This document shows, piece after piece, positions 1 to 6,275 of a stretch of DNA of 6,275 bases. The notes below the pieces were generated by a model, which saw only the letters and a program-made list of their open reading frames with translations, was not told where the DNA came from and searched no databases. The position numbers and the translations under genes were made by a program. The stretch is from Desulfurococcales archaeon. GTDB taxonomy: Archaea > Thermoproteota > Thermoprotei_A > Sulfolobales > NBVN01. Location of the stretch: positions 1,510 to 7,784 of the forward strand of contig JALWQN010000037.1 in assembly GCA_027083115.1 (NCBI GenBank), in the 5' to 3' direction. Position 1 is the stretch's first letter. Each line of letters opens with the position of its first letter.

Positions 1-559
1 CCATCATTGGTGTCTCAGGCGATTTCCTAGCATCAACTAACTCGATGAGCCTGGGGAGACCTAAGGTAACGTTAAGTTCCCTCACGCCAGCGTAGTGGAA
101 GGTCCTTAAGGTCATCTGCGTTCCTGGCTCGGCAATCGATTGTGCAGCCACAGTACCTACTGGCTCGCCAGGATCGACTAAGGCCCTCAAGTAAGTCCTT
201 ATTGCGTCATCCCTTATTTCCTCCATCTCCTCAACACTTAACTCAACCCTTGATGCTGTCATGAATAACTCGTTAAGTAACTCCAAATAAATTCCTTCTG
301 GAAGGACCTCCTTAGCTCTCTCAGTAACCCTAATTACTTTATCAGCCACCTTCCTTAATTCCTTAAACCTTCTGGAGATCTCTGACTCCTCAGTCAGTCC
401 TCCCCCAATGACTTCATTAATAAGTACCTGCCTTATGGCCGGCTTCAGTTCTTCAGGAACCTTCTTAAATCTTGAGAGTACCTTATCAACAAGGATTCCC
501 GGCTTAGATATTTCCTCAATAACTTCCTCCACACTTAATGTTCCTTCCTCCTTACTCAT
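1..559 (-). CDS. rpoA2: DNA-directed RNA polymerase subunit A'' (RpoA2), C-terminus cut by window edge
   Basis: C-terminal third of the split largest subunit. It completes the A'/A'' equivalent of beta'/Rpb1 and supplies the trigger loop, which closes over the incoming NTP. The first 186 residues are present; the family is usually about 380-400 residues, so roughly half is missing. The start at ATG 559 is set by the Shine-Dalgarno site at 564-571. Residues 1-125 form a charged, probably helical region. The conserved core begins at PGEPVGTVAAQS (130-141) and runs through the trigger-loop segment TQMTLRTFHYAG (147-158, with the catalytic-region His 155), then NVTLGLPRLIE (163-173) and VDAR. Two oddities: Ala 143 replaces the usual Gly in the SIGEP motif, and the segment before PGE is about 130 residues against about 80 remembered for Sulfolobus, with a possible internal repeat. 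The gene begins 10 bp after rpoA1. The identification is secure; only the exact start has modest uncertainty. Confidence 0.97.
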   Translation of the reverse strand, partial: MSKEEGTLSVEEVIEEISKPGILVDKVLSRFKKVPEELKPAIRQVLINEVIGGGLTEESEISRRFKELRKVADKVIRVTERAKEVLPEGIYLELLNELFMTASRVELSVEEMEEIRDDAIRTYLRALVDPGEPVGTVAAQSIAEPGTQMTLRTFHYAGVRELNVTLGLPRLIELVDARKSPETPMM

Positions 560-563
560 AACC

Positions 564-571
564 ATCACCTC
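564..571 (-). promoter_or_regulatory. Shine-Dalgarno site of rpoA2, overlapping the rpoA1 stop
   Basis: The minus strand reads GAGGTGAT, complementary to the 3' end of archaeal 16S rRNA. Its first two bases are the last two of the rpoA1 TGA stop. Its GAGGTGA core ends 5 nt before the ATG at 559, the same spacing as at the rpoB-rpoA1 junction. In-frame GTG (568) and ATG (565) codons lie inside the site, so they are poor start candidates. The arrangement suggests coupling of A'' translation to termination of A'. Confidence 0.8.
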
Positions 572-3209
572 ACTTCTTCCAGCCCACGTGCTTCTCAACT
601 ATTCTTGATGCCTTAACTGCCTCACCGAATGACGTGTTCTTGGGGTCTACTCCATCCTCACCGTACCTGAACTGAATTAGTTCGCCGTAGGTGCTCTTCA
701 CGCTCCCGTCGTAAGTAACTATTAGGTCAAGCAATGAATTAATTAGCCTTCTCTGCATGTACCCGCTTTGCGAGGTTCTTACTGCAGTATCGACTAGGCC
801 TTCCCTACCTCCCGCGGCATGGAAGAACATCTCTATTGGGTTGAGTCCCCTCACGAAGGAGTTAGCTACAAAACCTCTTGCTTCAGGACCTATCTCCCCC
901 TTCCTGAAGTGAGGTAGTGTGCGGTCTCTGTAGCCCCTGCTTATCCTCTGACCCCTGACTGACTGCTGACCAAGCATGGCGGCCATCTGGGTTATGTTTA
1001 GCGTGCTTCCCCTAGCTCCCGTTTTAGCCATGATGAACACGTTATTGAATGGGTTAAGGTACTTAACGGCTATCTCTCCTGCCTTATCCCTTGCTCTGGA
1101 GAGCACATCAAGAATATTTATTTCTAGGGTTTCCTCACGGGTTCTTCCAGGCATTGCTTCTAGCTTGCCTTCCTCATACTCCTTAATGAGTTTAGCTACG
1201 TCCTCCTTAGCTCCCTCATAAACTTCCCTTATTTCGTCATAGGCTTCCTTAGGTATTATTATGTCGTTGATGGCCATAGTGAAGCCCCTCATCTCTATGA
1301 ACCTGAGGAACATCTTGAAGGACTTATCCATGAATTCCCTGCCGTAGGTGTTTCCGTACTCCCTAACTAAGTAATGAAGCATCGATTCGGGCTTCTGAGC
1401 ACCTATTGCTGCCTTATCCAGGACCCCTAGGAGTAGCTTACCTCTCTTAACGATTAGATAGGAGTCCCAGAAGCACTCCTCATCACCGCATTTCAGCTCA
1501 CCGCTAGATATGTTTGCTTCCTTCCTGAAGTTGAAGTCCTTAGGTAGAAGTATGCTGAAGACCTGCTTACCTAACCAGGCCTTTCTGGGTGAGAGGACTG
1601 CCGGCTCAGGTATCTCACCCACGTAACCTATGCTTGCCAGCAGGTCAGAGACCTGGTCCTTAGTTAGGAGTGTTGCCTTAGATGAGAGTAAGTAAGCACC
1701 ACTAATGAAGTCCTGAATCCCTCCTATTATTGGGCCTCCGTACCTGGGGCTAAGTATGTGTTCCTGAACGAGAAGCAGTGTCTTGGCTTCAGCCCTGGCC
1801 TCAACGTTCTGAGGCACATGAAGGTTCATCTCGTCACCGTCGAAGTCGGCGTTGTAGGGAGGGCAAACAGCTAAGTGAAGCCTGAACGTCCTTCCAGGAA
1901 GGACCTTAACCACGTGAGCCATTATGGACATCCTGTGCAGTGATGGCTGCCTATTGAAGAGAACGATGTCCCCATCTATTAGGTGCCTCTCAACAATGTA
2001 GCCGGGCTTAAGGCCCTCAGCGATTGCCTTCAGGTCCTTAATGAATCTCAAGTCAATCCTTCTCCCGTTAGGATCGATTACGTAGTTAGCTCCAGGGTAT
2101 CTGTTAGGTCCATTAAGTATGTATCTCCTCACGTCATCAATGTTCCATGAAGTAACCCTTACGGGCACGGTTAAGGTCATGGCTACTTCCTTAGGTACGC
2201 CGACCTCATTAACGCTTATGTTGGGGTCAGGGCTAATTACTGTTCTGGCTGAGAAATCAACTCTCTTACCGGATAAGTTACCTCTGAACCTGCCTCCCTT
2301 ACCCTTAAGCCTCTGCGCTAAAGTCCTTAAAGGCATTCCCGATCTTCTCTTAGCTGAAGGAACCCCAGGAACCTCGTTATCTATGTATGTGGTTATGTGG
2401 TACTGGAGAAGCTCCCATAAGTCCTCAACAATTACTTCAGGAGCCCCGGAGTTTATGCTTTCCCTTAACTTCTCGTTAGTCCTTATGATATCCACTAGCT
2501 TATGGGTTAAGTCATCCTCAGACCTTATCCCTGTCTCAAGAAGTATTGACGGCCTCACAGCTATCGGTGGTATGGGTAAGACGGTAATGATCATCCATTC
2601 GGGCCTAGCTACTTCAGGATCGTAACCCAGTAACCTTAAGTCATCGTCAGGTATTCTCTCAAGCCACTCCCTTATCTTATTAGGCCATAACCTACCTAGA
2701 GGCCCTTCCTCAATAAATGTCGTGGGTTTCTCAAGCCTTATCTTGTACTGTGGTTCGCCGCAGTGAGGGCACTTAGTGGCTTTGATCGCCTTCCTCTTCA
2801 CGTAATCGCTTAATGACTTAGCTAGCTGAGGCCACCTATCCTTCAGCCTGTTGTATAGATCTAGGTACCTGTCCATCTCCTCCTGAGGTAACTTCAGCCT
2901 GCCGCACTTCCTGCAGGTAGCCCTCAGCAGGTCATAGATGTGCTTAACGAAACCAATATGTATTACTGGCCTAGCCAGCTCCAGATGCCCGAAATGGCCT
3001 GGGCACCTAGCTAACGTGTTGCCGCAGGTAGCGCACCTCTGCCCGGGCTCAATAACCCCAAGCCTGGGGTCCATAACGCCTCCCTCAACAGGGAGGCCGT
3101 TCTCATCGTAGACTTCCGAAGTAACTATTGCGGTGACAGACATGTTCCTAATCATTTCTGGAGATAGTATCCCGAACTTTATTCCACCAATAACTTTCTC
3201 GTCTCCCAT
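570..3209 (-). CDS. rpoA1: DNA-directed RNA polymerase subunit A' (RpoA1), complete
   Basis: N-terminal two-thirds of the split largest subunit (bacterial beta', Rpb1), carrying the catalytic Mg site. It has 879 residues, close to the roughly 880 usual for crenarchaeal A'. I chose the ATG at 3209 because a strong Shine-Dalgarno site lies 5 nt upstream; a GTG at 3218 would add three residues but falls inside that site. Domains: clamp head about 5-315 with zinc ligands C59, C62, C69, H72 and a second set C99, C102, C147, C150; rudder and switch region with GKRVDFSART near 314-323; active-site domain about 320-485 with NRQPSLH and NADFDGDEMN (Asp 455, 457, 459 bind Mg); pore region about 490-665, including a C574/C579 pair; funnel about 690-790 with GARGSTLNITQMAAMLGQQS; bridge helix about 790-825 with FFHAAGGREGLVDTAVRTS. 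The chain ends in VGWKK before the canonical split point. V433 replaces a usually conserved Arg. No intein or frameshift is seen. Confidence 0.98.
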   Translation of the reverse strand: MGDEKVIGGIKFGILSPEMIRNMSVTAIVTSEVYDENGLPVEGGVMDPRLGVIEPGQRCATCGNTLARCPGHFGHLELARPVIHIGFVKHIYDLLRATCRKCGRLKLPQEEMDRYLDLYNRLKDRWPQLAKSLSDYVKRKAIKATKCPHCGEPQYKIRLEKPTTFIEEGPLGRLWPNKIREWLERIPDDDLRLLGYDPEVARPEWMIITVLPIPPIAVRPSILLETGIRSEDDLTHKLVDIIRTNEKLRESINSGAPEVIVEDLWELLQYHITTYIDNEVPGVPSAKRRSGMPLRTLAQRLKGKGGRFRGNLSGKRVDFSARTVISPDPNISVNEVGVPKEVAMTLTVPVRVTSWNIDDVRRYILNGPNRYPGANYVIDPNGRRIDLRFIKDLKAIAEGLKPGYIVERHLIDGDIVLFNRQPSLHRMSIMAHVVKVLPGRTFRLHLAVCPPYNADFDGDEMNLHVPQNVEARAEAKTLLLVQEHILSPRYGGPIIGGIQDFISGAYLLSSKATLLTKDQVSDLLASIGYVGEIPEPAVLSPRKAWLGKQVFSILLPKDFNFRKEANISSGELKCGDEECFWDSYLIVKRGKLLLGVLDKAAIGAQKPESMLHYLVREYGNTYGREFMDKSFKMFLRFIEMRGFTMAINDIIIPKEAYDEIREVYEGAKEDVAKLIKEYEEGKLEAMPGRTREETLEINILDVLSRARDKAGEIAVKYLNPFNNVFIMAKTGARGSTLNITQMAAMLGQQSVRGQRISRGYRDRTLPHFRKGEIGPEARGFVANSFVRGLNPIEMFFHAAGGREGLVDTAVRTSQSGYMQRRLINSLLDLIVTYDGSVKSTYGELIQFRYGEDGVDPKNTSFGEAVKASRIVEKHVGWKK

Positions 3210-3210
3210 C

Positions 3211-6200
3211 TCACTCACCTCCGTACTTATCCTTAAGTATTAGCTTCGGGTAGATCATCATGCTCATCATTTCCTGCAGAAGGAGTTTGAAAGCATAAGA
3301 TACCTCAACAGGGTATAGCTTAGCTTTATCGCCGTGTATTGGGCAGACGTACTTACCTTTCCTCCTATCGTACCAGCCAATCATCCCGCACTTCTCACAA
3401 ACATATATTGTTGTTCTGTCCGAGTTCTCAAGCAATCTCTCCTTAAGAAGTAGTGGAGCACCATGACCTATTAGGCAGTCCCTCTCCATCTCGCCGAACC
3501 TCAAACCTCCTTCCCTAGCCCTCCCTTCAGTAGGTTGTCTCGTCAGAAGCTGTACCGGTCCTCTCGCCCTCGCATGAAGTTTGTCGGCAACCATGTGATG
3601 GAGCCTCTGGTAATATATGACCCCGATAAATACTGGAGTCATTATCAGTTCTCCAGTCCTCCCATCATACATGGGTTCAGTGCCGTCGGACGGGTAACCG
3701 AGCAATCTAAGCCTTTTCTGGATGTCACCTATTCTCTCGCCGTAGAACGGGGTTCCGTCAACAGTCCTACCCTCTAACGACGCCACCTTACCTGCTATCG
3801 ACTCCATTAACTGACCTACGGTCATTCTTGAGGGTAGCGCGTGAGGATTAATTATTAGGTCGGGGGTTATGCCTTCAGGAGTGTAGGGCATGTCGTACTG
3901 AGGAACCAGCAAACCGATAACTCCTTTCTGACCGTGTCTTGAGGAGAACTTATCGCCTAACTCAGGTATTCTCGTGTCCCTGACCTTAATCCTTATGAGT
4001 TTATTGCCTTCCTCACTGACGGTAATGACCACGCTATCAACAATGCCTTTATCTCCATGCCTTAAGGTTAGTGATGTGTCCCTCCTTGAGACGCCAGTTA
4101 GCCCGAACTCCCTGTACTCCTCAAGGAACCTAGGAGGTGATGTCTTACCTACTAAGACATCGCCTGAGTTAACCTGGACCTCGGGACTAATTATTCCGTC
4201 ACTGTCTAGGAGGAGGTAATGATCCCTTCCTTTATATCCCCTAACGCTGGGGTCAGGTATTTCTATCCTGTCCCTCTGGCCTCCAGCATACCTTAGTTCC
4301 TCAGTAGTGTATTCCCTGTAGAAGGTCGATCTCGCCAGCCCCCTCTCCACGGAGGACTTATTCATTATTAGGGCGTCCTCCATGTTGTAGCCAGTGAAGG
4401 AAAGGATGGCAACAACGAAGTTCTGTCCCGCCGGCCTCTCATTATATCCTATCACATCAAGAAATCTCGTCTGGACTAAGGGCTTCTGTGGGTAATGGAG
4501 CAAGTGTGCCCTGCTGTCGAACCTAAGGTGGAAGTTGGCTGCGTAAAAACCTACTGCCTGTTTAACCATTGCTGACTGGTAGGCGTTCCTGGGTGACTGA
4601 TTGTGTTCTGCGTAAGGTATTGTTGCTGCAGCAATACCCAATATTGCTGGGGGCCAGATCTCCAGGTGCGTATGCTCCGGAGTCAGGTCCTCAGGATTTA
4701 GGGCTATGTACGTGTCCTCCTCCTCATCAGCATCTATGTACTCTATGTAACCCATCGTGACTAAGTCAGTGAATGTTAGGTCTCCCTTCCTGACTTTCTC
4801 AATAACTTCCTTACTTATCTTTGGCTTTCCTCCCTCAACAACAAGTAGTGGCCTCCTCACCCTCCCCGGGTCGCAATTAATGTAGATCTCGTTAAGGGAG
4901 TCTGTCCTTAAGTAAGATATGTTGACCTCATGATGGATCTTTCCTGAGCGCCTTAATTCCCTGACCTTATTAACTAGTTCCGTAGCGTCCTCGCTTAAGT
5001 AGTAACCAATGAGTGTGCCGTTAAGGAATACTTTAGCGTAGGAAGATATGTTCTGAAGTAGTTCCTCATCTCCCTCCCTCAACCTATTGAATACGTTAAG
5101 TAATGGGGTGACCCCCAACTCCCTAAGCACTGCCTTAACTGATTCCTCATCAGTCCCTACAGATATGTAGGCACTTAACGCGAGGTTCTTAACTAAGCCA
5201 CAATTAGGCCCTTCAGGGGTTTCGAAGGGGCATATCCTACCCCACTGTGTTGGGTGAAGATCTCTTGCCTCGAAGTGTGGCTGACCCCTACTTAATGGGG
5301 CTATGGTTCTTCTTAGGTGGCTATGCATGGATATCCAGTTCATCCTATCAATTATTTGGGATACGCCAGTCCTTCCACCAACCCAATTACCAGTGGCTAA
5401 AGCGTGCTTTATCCTGTCAGTAACTAGGTCCGGCCTAGCTAAGGCCCTCAAATTAAGCCTCCTGCCCCTCAACCGATGTCTCTCTATCTGGTACTTGAAG
5501 TCCTTAACGAATTGCTTGAAGGCAACCCTAAATAACTGAGCCATTAAGTCACCAGCTAACCTAAGCCTCCTGTTGGCGTAGTGGTCCTTATCGTCCGGCT
5601 TCCTCCTACCTAAAGCGAGCTCAAGGAGCTTATTAGCCATCTGACCTAAGTAAAGGGCCTTAAGTATCCTTATGTCAGGTGATGAACCCAGGTGAGGGAG
5701 GAAGTAATTATCTAGGATCTGTTGAGCCCTCTCAATCCTTGCTTCCTTAGGCTGGCCCAAAGCAACCCTAGAACCAATGAAGTCCAGGGCTTCCTCAACA
5801 GTAGAGATCTCCCTCGCCTGATATAGCGAGGGCATTAGCTCGTTCTGGACTTCAGGGTCTGCAGAAACAGCTAGAGCTATGTCCCTATCTGTCTCCAGAC
5901 CTAACGCCCTCATCATGATTACGAAAGGTATTTTCGAAGGTATTGGTGGGAAGTTAATCATTAACGTGCCGTCCTTATGCCTGTCGAGAATTATGGGTAC
6001 CCTATAGCCTGCCGAGGCGGAAATGACCTTAGCCGTGTGAGTCATGTTGGAGCCTTCCTTAGCGTAATCAACGAACACCCTGTTGTGAGCTAGGTCCTCC
6101 TGCGTAACGATAACTTTCTCTGAACCATTAATTATGAAGTAACCTCCCGGGTCCCTCCAGTCCTCACCTATCTTAATTAGTTCATCCTTACCTAGTTTGG

Positions 6201-6275
6201 ATGTGGGGTCAAGAACTGACCTAACCATTACTGGCATATCGCCTAACGGGATCTCCTGCTTAGCTACCTCAATCC
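3211..6275 (-). CDS. rpoB: DNA-directed RNA polymerase subunit B (RpoB), N-terminus cut by window edge
   Basis: Second-largest subunit of the archaeal RNA polymerase (bacterial beta, Rpb2 family), forming one wall of the active-site cleft. The frame is open to the right edge, so 1020 residues are present. The Met at 6237 is internal, because the 12 residues before it (IEVAKQEIPLGD) continue the family sequence. Archaeal RpoB is about 1120-1130 residues, so roughly 105 are missing. Numbering from that Met: protrusion and lobe to about 270; fork region about 285-350 with HLRR and FETPEGPN; external domains about 385-510; hybrid-binding domain about 545-900 with GYNMED (E620, D621) and GDKFSSRHGQKG (K763, K771, equivalent to the NTP/RNA-contacting Rpb2 lysines); C-terminal clamp about 905-1000 with a zinc site C947, C950, C965, H968. 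The chain is not split into B'' and B'. The TGA stop lies 1 bp before the rpoA1 ATG. No frameshift or intein is seen. Identification is very secure. Confidence 0.98.
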   Translation of the reverse strand, partial: IEVAKQEIPLGDMPVMVRSVLDPTSKLGKDELIKIGEDWRDPGGYFIINGSEKVIVTQEDLAHNRVFVDYAKEGSNMTHTAKVISASAGYRVPIILDRHKDGTLMINFPPIPSKIPFVIMMRALGLETDRDIALAVSADPEVQNELMPSLYQAREISTVEEALDFIGSRVALGQPKEARIERAQQILDNYFLPHLGSSPDIRILKALYLGQMANKLLELALGRRKPDDKDHYANRRLRLAGDLMAQLFRVAFKQFVKDFKYQIERHRLRGRRLNLRALARPDLVTDRIKHALATGNWVGGRTGVSQIIDRMNWISMHSHLRRTIAPLSRGQPHFEARDLHPTQWGRICPFETPEGPNCGLVKNLALSAYISVGTDEESVKAVLRELGVTPLLNVFNRLREGDEELLQNISSYAKVFLNGTLIGYYLSEDATELVNKVRELRRSGKIHHEVNISYLRTDSLNEIYINCDPGRVRRPLLVVEGGKPKISKEVIEKVRKGDLTFTDLVTMGYIEYIDADEEEDTYIALNPEDLTPEHTHLEIWPPAILGIAAATIPYAEHNQSPRNAYQSAMVKQAVGFYAANFHLRFDSRAHLLHYPQKPLVQTRFLDVIGYNERPAGQNFVVAILSFTGYNMEDALIMNKSSVERGLARSTFYREYTTEELRYAGGQRDRIEIPDPSVRGYKGRDHYLLLDSDGIISPEVQVNSGDVLVGKTSPPRFLEEYREFGLTGVSRRDTSLTLRHGDKGIVDSVVITVSEEGNKLIRIKVRDTRIPELGDKFSSRHGQKGVIGLLVPQYDMPYTPEGITPDLIINPHALPSRMTVGQLMESIAGKVASLEGRTVDGTPFYGERIGDIQKRLRLLGYPSDGTEPMYDGRTGELIMTPVFIGVIYYQRLHHMVADKLHARARGPVQLLTRQPTEGRAREGGLRFGEMERDCLIGHGAPLLLKERLLENSDRTTIYVCEKCGMIGWYDRRKGKYVCPIHGDKAKLYPVEVSYAFKLLLQEMMSMMIYPKLILKDKYGGE
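3215..3222 (-). promoter_or_regulatory. Shine-Dalgarno site of rpoA1, inside the end of rpoB
   Basis: The minus strand reads GGAGGTGA here, an eight-base match to the anti-Shine-Dalgarno end of archaeal 16S rRNA (AUCACCUCC). It encodes the last residues of RpoB, ends 2 bases before the rpoB TGA stop, and sits 5 nt upstream of the ATG at 3209. The in-frame GTG at 3218 lies within this site and so cannot be the start served by it. The site therefore decides the start of rpoA1 and implies translational coupling to rpoB. Confidence 0.8.

Noticed and set aside
408..608. A plus-strand open frame crossing the rpoA1-rpoA2 junction.
   Set aside because: It is antisense to the A'' N-terminus and the A' C-terminus, with a low-complexity Ser/Thr/Leu translation. 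The junction is better explained by minus-strand coupling signals.
1801..1980. Possible intein or intron insertion at the catalytic motifs of A', and likewise in the conserved B and A'' motifs.
   Set aside because: NADFDGDEMN, GYNMED, GDKFSSRHGQKG and the trigger-loop segment all read through without interruption, and total lengths match intein-free subunits.
2119..2625. A 168-codon open frame on the plus strand, antisense to rpoA1.
   Set aside because: It is fully antisense to a well-conserved part of A' (clamp to active-site approach). Its translation is Ser/Leu/Thr-rich with no recognisable domain, as expected when a purine-rich gene is read backwards.
3334..3399. The RpoB C-terminal zinc site uses CxxC and CxxH rather than four cysteines.
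   Set aside because: It looked unusual against yeast Rpb2, but CPIHG is what I recall for crenarchaeal RpoB, so it is probably normal for the lineage.
3300..4450. A possible local codon-usage shift in the 3' third of rpoB (few TTA leucine codons).
   Set aside because: The 3' part of rpoA1 also uses few TTA codons when checked by eye, so the pattern is not specific. Without computed codon statistics it does not support transfer or recombination.
4569..4760. Short plus-strand open frames across rpoB and rpoA1, including this one and 3535-3777, 3974-4219, 5303-5539 and 976-1221.
   Set aside because: All are antisense to conserved RNA polymerase coding sequence, lack convincing ribosome-binding sites, and show no family features.

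Overview
The window is a segment of the core RNA polymerase operon of a thermophilic-looking archaeon of the Thermoproteota (Crenarchaeota). All genes lie on the minus strand, so transcription runs from the high to the low coordinates. Three features point to this group. The large subunit RpoB is one uninterrupted chain, not split into B'' and B' as in many Euryarchaeota. The largest subunit is split into A' and A'' at the usual archaeal position. The proteins, down to the C-terminal VGW motif of A', resemble Sulfolobus-type sequences as I remember them. The coding strand is purine-rich and uses AGG/AGA arginine codons often, which is common in hyperthermophiles. A finer placement, such as a Caldivirga/Vulcanisaeta-like Thermoproteales, is only a guess.

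Layout in transcription order: rpoB (right edge to 3211, 5' end missing), rpoA1 encoding A' (3209 to 570, complete), and rpoA2 encoding A'' (559 to left edge, 3' end missing). Essentially every base is coding. The gaps are 1 bp (rpoB to rpoA1) and 10 bp (rpoA1 to rpoA2). Both downstream genes have a strong Shine-Dalgarno sequence that overlaps or abuts the upstream stop codon, with the same spacing to ATG. This implies a single transcript with translational coupling. I see no promoter, terminator, RNA gene, repeat array, mobile element or intein; the operon promoter and any rpoH must lie beyond the right edge.

Together the products form the catalytic core. A' supplies the Mg-binding NADFDGD loop and the bridge helix, B supplies the opposite wall of the active site and the hybrid-binding domain, and A'' supplies the trigger loop. 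I find no undescribed system. The most notable points are an apparently long N-terminal region of A'' that may contain a degenerate internal duplication, a Gly-to-Ala change at the base of the trigger loop, and the matched ribosome-binding geometry at both gene junctions.
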